Part shown: positions 1 through 11,048 of the stretch, in pieces
How positions within the stretch are numbered: position 1 is the stretch's first letter
Layout of the letters: each line of letters opens with the position of its first letter
Assembly: GCA_936432065.2 (NCBI GenBank)
Contig: OW386291.2
Coordinates: forward strand, 12,067,821-12,131,820
DNA from: Rutpela maculata
Taxonomy: Eukaryota > Arthropoda > Insecta > Coleoptera > Cerambycidae
Length of the DNA stretch: 64,000 nt
Reading direction: 5' to 3'
Program-made: the position numbers and the translations under genes
The notes under the pieces: model-generated
Databases searched by the model: none
What the model was told of the DNA's origin: nothing
What the model saw: only the letters and a program-made list of their open reading frames with translations

Positions 1-410
1 GTAACTTTTTTTGTGCTCACGTTTACTCTGGAACCGTTTAAGATATTGACTTGAAATTTGGTACAAATATGTACTTTAACGAGATATGGAACTAGATTAT
101 ATTTTCATCTCGTTCCGTCGAAGGGTTGGGAGGGTAAATTGGGGAAAATTTGGTGTAAATGGATAAATCAAGCAGGTAAAAGTCCATAAAATTGGTATTT
201 AGTATATACAAGAGAAGCTAAGGTCTCAAAAAAATTTTTGGCATTAGCCACCCCCATTACCACCCTCATCCCATTATTAAAGGGGATGAAAAAGAAATGT
301 GATTTAGTGTATGTACAAGAACCAGAAACCTCAAAATATTTTTTTACTTCATCCACCACCACCACCACCCCTTCTCACCACCCCCACCCCACTACCGATG
401 TGGGGTATCG
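1..410 (-). repeat. Dispersed repeat A, copy 1 (cut by window edge)
   Basis: Read on the minus strand this matches 55960-56290: a GGTGG-rich stretch, then TTGGTTCTTGTACATACAC, then a segment ending in ACCAAATTTCAAGTCAATAT and a GAGCACAAAAAAAGTTAC stretch. Other copies or parts lie at 735-818, 16100-16379, 20997-21262, 21985-22052, 35930-36185 and 55680-56410. No coding potential is visible. The ORFs seen across it follow the low-complexity CCACC/GGTGG tract. Confidence 0.8.
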
Positions 411-473
411 TTTTATGGGTTTGCGGATTTCAAATATTATATTATTAAAGTTCCGTAAACAATTATTTCCACA

Positions 474-745
474 TTCAAAGTTTTTTCGATGTAGAAGTAA
501 CGAACCGAGGATGACGACTTTCTGCATTCTGCCGGCCAAGATCTCTGCCAAGTTTCGGCATGCCGGTATTATCTTCAGTTCTGAAGACAATGTGTGTCTC
601 GCTCCACCGAGGACTCCTATAATCAGTACCACCAACTTAATAGTATGGTCTGGATAAAGTCTGCGGAGTTCGAATAGCAAATCTCGATATTTTGTCCGTT
701 TTACTTCCTCATCCAGTGGAAGTGTAGTACAGACAAAAAATGTTT
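474..745 (-). pseudogene. LINE reverse-transcriptase ORF, C-terminal tail fragment
   Basis: The minus-strand reading frame contains the blocks LPLDEEVKRTKYRDLLFELR, IIGVLGGARHTL and GRMQKVVILGSLLLHRK. They resemble the tail that follows the RT domain in many animal non-LTR retrotransposon proteins (a KY-xx-L-xx-EL block, V-V-I-G-LGG, then a basic Q-K-xx-LLGS block). No catalytic RT motif is present. Repeat A sequence bounds it on both sides. Its first residues coincide with the ACTTCCACTGGATG end of repeat A, so repeat A and this LINE tail look like parts of one family. Assignment rests on remembered family pattern and needs a protein search. Confidence 0.5.
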
Positions 746-818
746 GAAAATATTTATTGTTCAAATATGCTTAGAATATCATGAAACGTCGAGATTTTAA
801 GTTTGAGCATGGTGTTTC
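735..818 (-). repeat. Repeat A, 3' tail copy
   Basis: On the minus strand it carries CTCGACGTTTCATGATATTC, then CTAAGCATATTTGAACAA and the ACTTCCACTGGAT stretch. The same order ends the copies at 36090-36170 and 56320-56400. It abuts the broken C-terminus of the mariner-like transposase next door. Confidence 0.75.
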
Positions 819-1800
819 GCATAATACTTCGCAACATAGTAGGAGTTATACTTGCAAAAACTTCGCGAATACGATTTTGTAAAATTTAAAGTCTTTGAAG
901 GGCTGTATAAAAAAGTTGTTCTTTCACATAACTCCACACAAAAAAATCTGAGCTTAGATTTGGTGAGCGGGCAAGCCAACGGGCAGATCCATATGTTGCA
1001 ATTACTCGCCCATTATAGCGATTCACTAAATGGGCCATAACTCGAGCGGAATTAAGAGGCGGAGCCCCATATTGTTGGACATGTATTTGTTTAGAAACTG
1101 CAAGTGGTAGGTCCATCAAAATTTCTTCAATATCATTTTGTAGAAATTCTAAAGATCTCTCCCTGTCAAAGGTCCTTGAAAGAAAATAGGTCTAATAATT
1201 CTTGTTCCAATGATCCCACCCCACACATTTACTCCAAATATTTCCTGAAAATTACCTTGCCTAATTAAATTTTTCTGCGCCCAATATCTATTGTTTTGTT
1301 TATTGAACATTCCATTGTTGGTGAATCTCGACTCATCAGAAAACGATATCAAAGAAACAATATTCGGGTTAGCGGTATTACTCTGAAGTAATCAGTCACA
1401 ATAACCTAATCTTCGGTTGGCGTTATCTTCGTAAGAATGCTGGAGCACTTAATATTTAAACGAGCGGTAACCATGATACTATGAAATATTCATAGTATCA
1501 TGAGCGGTAACCATATTTTTGAGAATCTTTCTTGCTGACTCATGATTAATTTGCACCTCATGGCCAATTTCTCTAGTAGAAGCAGTAGGATTCACTTCTA
1601 CAAAAGCCAACACGTTAATTTCTGTCGCTTCATCAATGATAAAAGCTGAAGCATTGTTATCAATTCCTCTTCTGATTTGTTTCTCCACAATTAAAAAATA
1701 TTGAAAACATGGATGTTCGGATTCATTTAGGCGTACAAATCTGCGGCGTTTCTTTCATTCTCCAAAAATTAATAACATGTCCACTTTTTCATCCTTTGGA
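818..1800 (-). pseudogene. DD41D mariner-like transposase, broken
   Basis: Pieces of one Tc1/mariner-superfamily transposase run N to C from 1800 to 820 in several frames. First comes an N-terminal DMLLIFGE block of the DUF4817 type common in insect mariners. A helix-turn-helix part follows (TASTREIGHEVQINHESARK). Next is the first catalytic region FSDESRFTNNG with YWAQKN. The second region reads QQYGAPPLNSARVM, where Tyr replaces the catalytic Asp of the usual QDGAPPH motif. The last region is ARSPNLSSDFFVW, and SPDLxxLDFF is seen in the sister copy at 35173. Counting from the lost Asp gives DD41D-like spacing by analogy with the intact-motif copies. Frameshifts, stops and the Asp loss make it inactive. 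The end at about 820 runs into repeat A. Confidence 0.85.
1462..1514. repeat. 27-bp palindrome between 13-bp direct repeats
   Basis: GAGCGGTAACCAT occurs at 1462-1474 and 1502-1514. Between them is the near-perfect palindrome ATACTATGAA-ATA-TTCATAGTAT. It lies inside the transposase pseudogene just upstream of the HTH block and adds sequence absent from related copies. It looks like a local template-switch event. Confidence 0.8.
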
Positions 1801-1899
1801 TACATGTTAAATAATAATAACAATAATTAGCAAACAACAAATTTAAAGATAAAGATCAAGCTTATTAAGTTAACAATACACACGTATTCAAACTCAAAC

Positions 1900-2577
1900 T
1901 TCTTTTTGTTTCCACAGCACACTTCTTCTTTTTGCAGAGTTGTTTTGTTGACAAAGTAAATATTATGAATCTAGTTTTATTCAAATTCCACGGCACACTT
2001 ACTTGATAAGCGTTTTAATTATTATCCATCAAAGAATTTGTGTATTTGGGTTAATATCAAACCGATTTTCGATTTGAAGTTATCAATGGATTTGTCGTGA
2101 AAATTAGTATTTAACTACTGGGTGTCTAAAAGATGTTGCCATTTGAAAAAGTTGACATAATTACAAGTTAGTGGTTCTGGAAATTTTGGTTTGTCGTAGC
2201 TACTAACCCAATTCGAAAAAATCATATTTACATTTTTCTCTTATTGTTTTAGTCCATTTGATTGATTTGAGTGCATTCACTGTGCTCTAGATCCAAAAAA
2301 AAATGTCCCTAACAAAATCAAGCAGTCCCAAAAAATTTTTAAAACTACGCAGTCGTACTTAAAATCATCCCCGGAATCCAAAAATGAAAAAATATAAAGG
2401 GTGTTCCGTTTAAAATTTCAATTTGGAATCATTTCCAAGGAAACAGGAAGTGATGGAAAAGTGTTAAATTATGAAAAATTTGCCGTTTGTGTTATATATT
2501 ACCTCTGCCAAATTTAACATTTATATCTTGAAAACTCTGAAAACTATGGTTTATCTAATGATTCCGTTGACATCCGG
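1900..2577. mobile_element. Terminal region of the DD41D element (copy 1)
   Basis: Segment 2215-2577 is the inverted counterpart of 34826-35165. Both end in a CCGG(G/A)TGT(T/C)AACGGAATC-type terminus flanked by TA (TA at 2578-2579 and 34824-34825), the target usual for Tc1/mariner. Segment 1930-2120 matches 35445-35650 in direct orientation, including TTGGGTTAATATCAAACCG. So 1930-2577 is the long terminal inverted region of the element whose transposase is at 818-1800. The opposite end of this copy is not identified. Confidence 0.65.
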
Positions 2578-2721
2578 TATATTGGATTATTGGATGTTCA
2601 AGCTGTAACATCAAACTGAAATATCTCCATGTATCAAATTTCATGTAAATCTACTTAAATTTTCTAATTATTGCAGTCATATCTGATCCGTGATATTTAA
2701 TTTTTAATGTTTAATATCAGA

Positions 2722-2946
2722 TTAGGTACATAAATAATTACCAATTTTAACGCAATTCCTGACAAAATTTGAATTTTTGAGAGTTCCATCTACTGTGCAC
2801 TGGTCGTAACTTGATGAAAAACCTAATTTGGGACCACCGTCGAGCAATACCATCCCATAATTTGAAATTTTTTTTATTATAAATTGTGTTTTATTAGCAT
2901 CAGCGCATTCGCCAAATATTCGAATACGTTGATAACACAGCCCCAC
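2722..2946 (-). other. Unassigned 74-codon reading frame
   Basis: An open frame of 74 codons sits just outside the left end of the next fold-back and overlaps its first bases. I recognise no domain, and no neighbouring frame continues it. It may be a chance ORF in old repeat sequence. Apart from this, 2580-2934 holds nothing I can identify. Confidence 0.15.
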
Positions 2947-3970
2947 AAAAAAAAAAAAAAATTTGGAACTGCTATCGAGACAACTGTATCCTTATGTAAT
3001 TTTTGACACTGAATCCAAATTCGAGGTCAGAAAAATTGTACACCCCCAAAATTAAACCCTAACACTAAAGAACACTCCCTAAACATGGTAAAAATGACAA
3101 CGCTCCACGAATAGTCTTAAATCTCAATAAATAGAATTAAATATAAACATTCAAGAATATAACGGATAAACATCACTTTCCATTGAAAATCACCCCCACG
3201 AGTGGGTGAAAACTACCTCTTATACAACAGGAAACTTAAAAAAATGCAGTGATTGTAAAAAAAGTTTACGATGCCCAGTTTTTTTGGAAAGAGTGAGTAA
3301 CTGTATTAGTTACGATGCTCAAAATCTACCCCCATAGAGTGGCGGAACCATCCCTAGATTAAAATTGCAAGGAAAATCAGGGAAAAAAGGTAATAATAGA
3401 AACAATGAACGCCCCAATAAAGAGCCCAACTTGACGTATACTTAATCCGCATTCAACACTCGTAGGCGGTTGTCAATGCGCCACCTACCGGCTGGTCAAA
3501 AAACTAAATAGTCAGAAAATTATATAGATGTTTTTTCTGAATTTTTAGACATTCTTTTTAGAGGCCATATAAATAAGTAATAGTATTTTCAGAGAACTCT
3601 TTTTAGGAGCCATCTAAGTAACTGCAATTTAAATTTAGGGGTGGTTTCCGCCACTCTATGGGGGTAGTTTTTGAGCATCGCATCGAGACTAATGCAGTTA
3701 CATACTTTTTCTAAGATAACTGGGCATCACTGCAGTTTTTTTAAATTTCCTGTTGTGTGAGGGGTAGTTTTCAGTCACTCTTGAGGGTGATTTTCAATGG
3801 AAAGTAATATTAACTCTGTATTTATGCGTTATATACTTGAATGTTTATATTTAATTCGATTTATTGAGATTCAAGACTATTCGTGGAGCGGATTCGGATT
3901 CAGCGTCGAAAATTACATAGGGATACAGTTGCCTCGATAGCAGTTCCAATTTTTTTTTGTGGGGCTGTGT
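2935..3970. mobile_element. Fold-back (long-TIR) MITE, about 1.04 kb
   Basis: The ends ACACAGCCCCACAAAAAAA (2935) and TTTTTTTGTGGGGCTGTGT (3970) are inverted copies. The inversion continues inward for about 330-410 bp per arm (2935-3350 with 3640-3970), including the paired blocks GAGTGGCGG / CCGCCACTC and GGGTGAAAACTACC / GGGTAGTTTTCAGTC. No transposase is present. A related terminus and the GGGTGAAAACTACC block recur in the fold-back near 53.1-54.1 kb. Target duplication unclear (possibly TAA). Confidence 0.8.
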
Positions 3971-4315
3971 AACATAAAAAAATTCAATCTTTGCTTACCT
4001 TAGAAAAAACTAGAAGGGATCACCGCTGGGTTATAAACTTTTGTTATATTAATTATTCACGCCATCTCATATTGGTGCTGAGAAAGTATCCATATGCTAT
4101 ATTTAATTAAAAGTGTTAAAGCCGCTGTAGAAAAAAATGGTTCTTTAAACTCTACTCTAAAGGGTCTAGCAGGATAAGATAGGGTCAGTGGCCCCAGAGA
4201 GGTATTTTCAAAATAACTTGTATTATGACATCGGTGAGTAATAGAGTTACCATTGACACAAATTCAGCCTCCGATCTGCCTGCGTTCTTGAGATAATTGA
4301 CCATATATAGACTAG
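3971..4315. other. Intergenic, nothing identified
   Basis: No ORF, repeat or motif recognised between the fold-back and the 55-bp tandem repeat. Confidence 0.5.
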
Positions 4316-4425
4316 AGCGGGTATTTTTGAAAATTATTTTATTCAAAAACTATTACAGCTAAGCTGATAAAGCGGGTATTTTTGAAAATTATTTTATTCA
4401 AAAACTATTACAGCTAAGCTGATAA
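4316..4425. repeat. 55-bp tandem duplication (2 copies)
   Basis: The unit starting AGCGGGTATTTTTGAAAATT is present twice without visible difference at 4316-4370 and 4371-4425. The second copy runs into the left arm of the large palindrome. The mirror arm near 13118 has only one partial copy, so the duplication is specific to the left side and recent. Confidence 0.9.
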
Positions 4426-5093
4426 AACGAAAACTTTTTGTTAGATAATACATTGTTGTATATTATATATTTTTTGTAGAATTTTTCAACTATATTTACT
4501 ATTTAAAAAAATTGAAAATAAAAAATTCTTTTTTTTTTCATAGTTCACACAGAGGTACAATCACAGAAAAAATATTAATGTAGCTTACTATTTTTAGTAT
4601 TATCACCAAAAAGTGCATTTAGAAAAAAATAAAGACTCGTTATGACCGTCCTGGAGTTCTTACTACTTTATATCTCTCTTTAATATAAACTTGCTCATAA
4701 ATGTATAAACAAGTAGTTATGTGCTTGTAATTTAAATAAATAAAGTAAATGCTCTGAATTACGGTTATTATTTACGTTAAGAATAAGGAAGGAGCAGTAT
4801 AGATAAAAATAAAATCCAAGAAAATATAATTTATTATGATACAAATTATTAATTATTACAAATTAATTAATCTTCGTCGCTGTCCTCATGAATAACTACG
4901 TGAATATTTTCTGATGTAAATATATTAGATAAAACTTCTGCTGGACGTACTGTACTATGCAGGAAAGATATCGGGCATGGGACAAGTAATATACTGTTGC
5001 GGCTATATGTGAACAGCATCCTACCGGTCTTATTCATTGGGGCAGTCGCAGCAATATCGGCGTGTGCTTTGAATTATCGTTCCATTAGGTATA

Positions 5094-5814
5094 TAATCAA
5101 TGTAAGTGTGGTAAGTTTTACTGTTGATATGCCTTGATCTTACTTCCAGTTTTAATATGTTGGGCACGGTTTTTTTTATAAATATTAGATGTGTTTTGGT
5201 TACACTGTTGCATTAAATACAATGTGAGCCACAATTTAACGAGATAATAGATTTTTAGCTTATCTTTTGTGGGAGAAAGCGCAAGTTTAAAAATTCAATT
5301 TTTTACGATTTCTGAAGATTAAGAGTTAAAAGCAATCCCCGATTTTTATACGTCCTCTGGATTCGTATTCAGCAGAAAATTTTACATGAAATACGATACT
5401 CAGCTTTATGCCTGACGGGTACTTAGGACTGAAAGATAATATAGAGATAATATAGTCCAGAATCTGGACTATTAATTTTGTTTAACAGAGATTGTAAGTA
5501 CACTTGATTTAAAAAAAAAGTAGTCTTAGAAAACAAAATGGCCTTTTTTAGTTGTCTGAATTGTTCTTCTGATAGTAAATTATTGAAATTAACTTAATAA
5601 TGGAAATATAGATGTCAGTCAGTTGCAATTACGTAAGTTGATGCTGATATGTTAATAACGTTTTTAAAAAATTCTGGGACTAGACTAAAAATGGAACCAA
5701 AATAAGTTCAATGATATCAAGCGGACATTAGATGGGATTAATTTTGTTAAAGTCGCGCCCAACTAGAATATCAAAGCATATCAACATTAAAACTTACTAC
5801 ATTTACATTGATTA
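5094..5814. mobile_element. 721-bp MITE with TA target duplication
   Basis: The ends are inverted: TAATCAATGTAAGTGTGGTA at left against TAATCAATGTAAATGTAGTA read inward from the right, about 30 bp with few mismatches. TA flanks both sides (5092-5093 and 5815-5816). The mirror arm near 12413 keeps the empty site GGTATACAGGG on the opposite strand, so insertion boundaries are exact. There is no coding region. The TA duplication suggests mobilisation by a Tc1/mariner-type transposase. Confidence 0.9.
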
Positions 5815-6724
5815 TACAGGGTGTCTCACTGGGAATTGAATCGATCGATATAGAGAAAAGTACGCATCAGAAATTTTTGAAAATTTTGCAAGTTACTAAA
5901 GTCAGTGTGGCCAATCCAACTAAAATAATTACAAGCAGCTGGCACTTCCGCTTATACCGGAAGTCGATACCAACTTGCTTATTTTAAATGGAACACCCTA
6001 CATATTTCAGGGTTTTCGAAAAGAGCGTAAAATTCTGAGTCAAAAACATGTAGGATACCCTATGCCTAAATCCATCCGTTTCAGAGATATTTGACATTTT
6101 ATAGAAAATTTGACAGGTGCAACGGTTTGCAAGAACCGTTATAACTTTCTTCGTGTAAAAGATCCTCATTTGCTTCTTGGCACATAAAAAGAACACAAGG
6201 AGAACTACGTTCTACAACTGAAATAAATTCAATAATATCATACCAAGTGTTCCGTTTTTCGCGTTACATTTTGTCAACTTCAAACCGCGAAAACTTGTTT
6301 AGGTCAAATGGAACACCCTGTATTTTTCTACGTCAAGTTGTGTAAAATTGAATTCCCTTTTTTCTGATATTAGCATTGTGGGGTTAAAGTTTTCAACTTT
6401 TTGAAATATTTGCGATTTTATTATAAATTCATGAATTGTTGTAATCATTTCATCCAAATAGCCATGATTAGAAACAATCAGTCATTATCTTATGTCAAAA
6501 AATGCCAGCACGTTTAAATTACACCCACGAAGACTTTTTAAATTTTGTTTATTATTTATGGAGAATGTGATAAGGTAATATCAAGAACTTGCAGCACATT
6601 TGCTAATCGATATCCAGAAAAACGAAAAATAACACTAACACTGTAACATGCGTATTAATCGAATTGAAGATACAGCATGAACTAAAATAGCAGAGATAAG
6701 ATCAATTTAAAACATGACTCCATT

Positions 6725-7871
6725 TTAATTTAGTAATTGCTCAAAATTCCGCCCTCGAACCTCGACACATTTTTCGCACCTTCGGATTAGTTCCTCATGG
6801 GTAACTCTTCTAATTGAATCCTGTGATATGTTTTGATATGCATTTCTTACTCTCTGCATACAATCTTCAATGGTTGTTAATGGGCTCTCATAAACTTTAT
6901 TTTTAATAGTTCCCCAAATAAAATAATCCAGAACTGATAAGTCGGGCGAGCGAGGAGGCCATAAGAAAGGTTCATTATTGGCAATCCATTGATCATAAAA
7001 AGTTTCTTGTAAATAATTATTAATTAAATATGCGTTATGTGGGGGGGCACCGTCGTACTGATAAAAAATGTTTCTATGTTCGGCGAGAGGTAAATTTTCT
7101 AAATAGTCATTATTCAAATTTTGTAAGATATTCAGATGTCTTTCACCTAAAAAAAAAAACAAAAATTTACCTATACATATTAGCAGAAGAGTAAATTTAA
7201 TTTACCGTTCAAATTTTCCTGACAAAATTGTAATGCCACCACTCTATCGTTTCTTATAGCACAGTAAACATTGAACTGCCAACTTTCCTGAAAGTTTCGC
7301 TCTCTGAACATGTGAGGATTTGAGTCACTCCAATAATGCGAATTGTGTCTATTAAAAAGTCCATTTTTAGTAAATTTTGCTTCATCTGTCCATATAATAT
7401 TTCCCAAATAAGAATCGTCACCCTCAGACCTTATTAGAATAAACTCACAAAAATTCTCTGTCTTCTTAGGAAATCTGTTTCTTCTAATCCTTGAACCATA
7501 TGGAATGAAAACGGGTGAAACTTATGTTTTAATAAGATTCTGTGAATTGAATCATTGCATAGTCCCGATTCCAGAGCAGCTTGTCTTAATTACATCCTTG
7601 GAAATGCATGAAAATATCCCAGAATGACTATTCCAATGTTTTCGTCATCAACAATAGGCTTTCTTCTTTGCATTTTTGCCTTGACAGAGCCATAATTTTT
7701 AAAATTTTCCAGTATGCGTTTTACAGTGTTTGGTGACGGTTTCCGTTTTTCTGGATATCGATTAGCAAATGTGCTGCAAGTTCTTGATATTACCTTATCA
7801 CATTCTCCATAAATAATAAATTTAAAAAGTCTTCGTGGGTGTAATTTAAACGTGCTGGCATTTTTTAACAT
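6725..7871 (-). pseudogene. DD41D mariner-like transposase, frameshifted
   Basis: About 380 codons read N to C from 7871 to 6725 in at least three frames. The N-terminus has the DUF4817-type blocks FIIYGECDKV and ANRYPEKRKPSPNTVKRILE. A LLKHKFHPFSFHMVQ block follows, then the first catalytic region IIWTDEAKFTKNGLFNRHN. The second region is YQYDGAPPHNAYLI and the third is PRSPDLSVLDYFIWG. Forty-one residues separate the second and third catalytic Asp, the DD41D spacing known from rosa/VS-like mariners. The tail RRCEKCVEVRGRNFEQLLN is the normal C-terminus of the group. All three acidic residues survive, but frameshifts near 7590, 7410 and 7170 break the frame. It lies in the centre of the large palindrome. 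Confidence 0.9.
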
Positions 7872-7901
7872 AAGATAATGACTGATTGTTTCTAATCATG
7901 G

Positions 7902-8175
7902 TATAGCGACTATAGCGACTCACTCACTGGAAATCGAGAAGTTCCAAAAGCGAGAAGTTTCCATGGAGTCGCTAAGAAACAAAAAGGAAAACTCGATCCA
8001 TAATGGAGAAGTTTCCATGGAGTCGCTAAGAAAAATAAAAAACATTGGATATATAAAAATATAATATCAATACATTTAAAAAATACCAAAATGACATAAA
8101 ATATGAACATGTATTAAAAACAAATATACATATATTAACTTCGATTTTAATTTTATTTATAGCGATAACGCTATA
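7902..8175 (+). repeat. LTR copy in inverted position (3' end of element)
   Basis: 274 bp, bounded by TATAGCG and CGCTATA. It is the exact inverse of the copy at 11491-11764 apart from one C/T difference. It begins with a doubled TATAGCGAC and contains two copies of GAGAAGTTTCCATGGAGTCG. AATT and TGGTGACCCC (8180-8189), the first ten bases of the primer-binding site, follow it inside the element. A 66-codon ORF over it is a by-product of the repeat and appears again in the other copy. Confidence 0.92.
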
Positions 8176-8241
8176 AATTTGGTGACCCCAAATTAACAAA
8201 AACCACCAAAAAAAACAAAACCCAAATTAAAACAAAATATC

Positions 8242-10079
8242 TTATTTTAATGAAGCAGTGTCGTAAATACGTGACAAGCTGTCAGCTATTACATTATGTT
8301 TTCCTTTAACATGTTGTATTTTACAAGAAAATTGAGCTATGTATTCTAAATGGCGTATTTGACGAGGAGATCTTTCTGCTTTTGTGAATAAAGCGTTGAT
8401 TAAAGGTTTGTGATCTGTAAAACAATTAAACTTTCGACCTTCAAGTATAAACTTAAAATGTTTAATTGCAGTATATAATGCTAAAAGTTCTTTGTCAAAA
8501 ACCGAATAATTGGTTTGTGCTATGGTTAATTTACGGGAAAAGAATGCTAAAGGAGCAAGAAATCCCTTATTATCTTTTTGCTCTAAAACTACACCCATGG
8601 CAAGGCTAGAACAATCGACTGAGAGAGATAAGATAGTATCGTCATTATTGCAAGGATGAGCTAAAACTACTGCATTACTTATTGCGTCTTTGGCTTTCGA
8701 AAATCCGTCTAAACATTGATCAGGCCAACCATTTATCTTTGTAATTTTATCATGAGATAAACTGTTACAAAGAGAATATAGGGGAAGTAATATTTCAGCA
8801 AAATGAGGTATGAAACGATGATAAAAATTCACCATACCTATGAAACGTTGTAGTTGTTTGAGAGTTGTCGGTAAAGGGAAATTATTAATGACTTCGACTC
8901 TCTCAGTTGATGGTAAAATACCTGATGAAGAGATGTGATGACCTAAAAAGGTTAAATTGTCAACTCCTAAGATACATTTAGATGGTTTAATGTTAATTCC
9001 GTATGTGTCTAATCTCTTGAAAACCTTTTCCAAATGTTCCAAATGTTGTACATCTGATTGACTTGCGATTAATATATCATCCAAATAGACGAAAACGAAA
9101 GGTAAATTGACAAGTACTTCATTCATAAAACGTTGGAAAGTTTGACCGGCATTGCGTAGACCAAAAGGCATGCGGGAAAATTCAAACAGTCCGAATGGAG
9201 TTGTTATAGCTGTCTATAAACGTCATTTTCAGCGACAGGTATCTGATGGTACGCTCGCACTAAATCAACCTTGGAGAAAATAGTGCAGCCGTGCAACTGA
9301 GAACTAAAGTCGTGGATATGAGGTAAAGGATATCTGTCTGGAATGGTAACCGTATTTAGTTGTCGATAATCTCCACAAGGTCTCCAGTCATTCTTATCTT
9401 TTTTCGCCACTAGATGGAGTGGAGAGGAAACTTGAGAAGATGATGGTTTGCAGATACCTAATTCTACCATGTTATTAAATTCTGTTTGAGCTATTTTAAA
9501 TTTAAGATTGTCTAATCTACGAGGTCGTGAAAAAGGTAAATGACCTTCAGTAACTATATGATGTACAATAGAATGTTTAATAGGTAAATTGTAATCTGGT
9601 GAACTAATTAGATTAGGAAATTGTAAAAGTAATTTGTTATATTTATCTGTCAAAGGAAATAATTTAAGTGTATCTAATCTACAATTGTCTAAAGGACTAT
9701 TTTTAATAAAACAATTAACTGACAAATTAGTCATGTTATCAATTATTCGAGCTCCTTTAAGATCAACAACTAAACCAAAATGAGACAAGAATTCTGCTCC
9801 GACTATCGGTATGTCAACGTCTGCTATATTGAAAACGAAAGGAAATAATCTACGTAAGTTTAGATTGACTTTTAACAATTTCTTACCGTATGTAAAAATG
9901 GTTGAACCGTTAGCCGCGGTTAATATCGTATCAAAATTCTTTTTTAAATCTGTGAAAGCATTGCGTGGCACCACAGATAAATCGGCACCAGTGTCAATTA
10001 GGAAGTTCAGGTTGTTAGATCTATCGTAAATAAAAAGTCGACGACGTTTGCTGTTAGAAATGTCAAAATCAGACGTCAT
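8242..10079 (-). pseudogene. pol: pol: protease, reverse transcriptase and RNase H, one frameshift, no integrase
   Basis: Ty3/gypsy-type polyprotein read from 10079 down. The retropepsin active site is FLIDTGADLSVVP (Asp at residue 29). A SPLHLVAKKD block and WRPCGDYRQLN begin the RT, and FSKVDLVRAYHQIP continues it. Near 9205-9215 one base is missing and the frame shifts. The second frame (9171-8242) has MPFGLRNAGQTFQRFMNE, the catalytic VYLDD and FLGH. RNase H blocks follow: LSVDCSSLAMGVVLEQ, VFDKELLALY and FTDHKPLINALF. It stops 66 bp from the inverted LTR at NVIADSLSRIYDTASLK, exactly where other Ty3/gypsy proteins continue into the linker and HHCC integrase. The start codon is 22 bp after the gag stop. 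Aside from the single shift the frame is clean, in line with a young copy. Confidence 0.93.
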
Positions 10080-10100
10080 AAAATTATTATCAAACTTCAG

Positions 10101-11048
10101 TCATCTTTGAGAATTATCAGATTTTTTACAATTCTTACTGAATTTGCACCATTCACCTCCACAACGATAGGCATTGGCACCATAAAGTTGATGGTAGTAA
10201 CAAATAGTATTGTCTGTACGATCAAATTTATTGGAAACATTATTACGGCTGGGTGAACGATTGCGATTAGTGGTACAAGTTTGTGAATTGCTTCTACTTT
10301 TGCAATTGTTGCAGCATGAAGTAGAAGGTTGAGGCTCGAAGGATTGATTGGAAAGTCTGGATTCTAAAGAGTTTAATCGAGAATTAAAAATTTCTTGTTT
10401 TTGTAATACTTGATTAATTGAATCATGGAAAGTGATTGAAAAATTTTTGATAGTGGTAGTTAAATCTGATAACGGGGTTGACTCAGAGTCAAGAGGATTT
10501 TTGGAGTACCATGCAACCATTGAATTTTGACAGGACTCCCAGATCCGATCCGCAATATCTAGAATCTCTTTTGTGTCTGTTTTCCCTGAAGCTGTAATGG
10601 CAATATATACTGTTTGAGGCAAACGTCTTTTCCATAGCTTTATCAATAAATCTTGACTAACCATGCTGAATCCTCCAACCATATTCAGCATGGATCTATA
10701 GAAATCTGAAGGTTTCAGATCGCCCATTTGGGAACCTGATAACAGATCATTCAGACGTTTTTCCTCACTCGATGATAAACGTGAAATTAAAACTTTCTTT
10801 AAATTTATATAGAGATCCGTTTCCGGGGGATTAGATATTATATCGTATATATTATCTATCACATCTAATGGCAAATTAGCTATAACCTGATCAAACTTTT
10901 TCTTGTCATTGACAATTTTTGCAACAGAAAACTGTGATTCGATCTGGGTAAACCAAATTTCTGGTTTTGATTTCCAGAATGGAGGTAATTTGATAGACGT
11001 GACATAATGGGTTTGAGGAAAATCCTCGTCTGAAGGTTGTGTTGGCAT
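10101..11048 (-). CDS. gag: gag-like capsid/nucleocapsid protein
   Basis: 315 intact codons, the longest undamaged ORF of the retroelement. The N-terminal two-thirds has the capsid-like pattern of insect Ty3/gypsy gags: a KLPPFWKSKPEIWFTQIESQ block, FDQVIANLP, and a region with RLSSSEEKRLNDLL and LWKRRLPQ. A Ser/Asn-rich linker follows. Near residue 283 is a zinc-knuckle-like CYYHQLYGANAYRCGGEWC, close to the C-x-x-H ... C ... C form typical of this gag group. The start is the first ATG after the 5' leader. Expected role: assembly of the virus-like particle around element RNA in the cytoplasm. The pol frame begins 22 bp downstream, so pol expression would need frameshifting or reinitiation. 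Confidence 0.9.
   Translation of the reverse strand: MPTQPSDEDFPQTHYVTSIKLPPFWKSKPEIWFTQIESQFSVAKIVNDKKKFDQVIANLPLDVIDNIYDIISNPPETDLYINLKKVLISRLSSSEEKRLNDLLSGSQMGDLKPSDFYRSMLNMVGGFSMVSQDLLIKLWKRRLPQTVYIAITASGKTDTKEILDIADRIWESCQNSMVAWYSKNPLDSESTPLSDLTTTIKNFSITFHDSINQVLQKQEIFNSRLNSLESRLSNQSFEPQPSTSCCNNCKSRSNSQTCTTNRNRSPSRNNVSNKFDRTDNTICYYHQLYGANAYRCGGEWCKFSKNCKKSDNSQR

Noticed and set aside
5984..6196. 70-codon ORF with an inverted twin at 12035-12247
   Set aside because: Both are parts of the palindrome arms and show no protein family pattern.
7910..8110. 66-codon ORF, repeated at 11556-11756
   Set aside because: Lies wholly in the LTR copies; it appears twice because the copies are inverted repeats.
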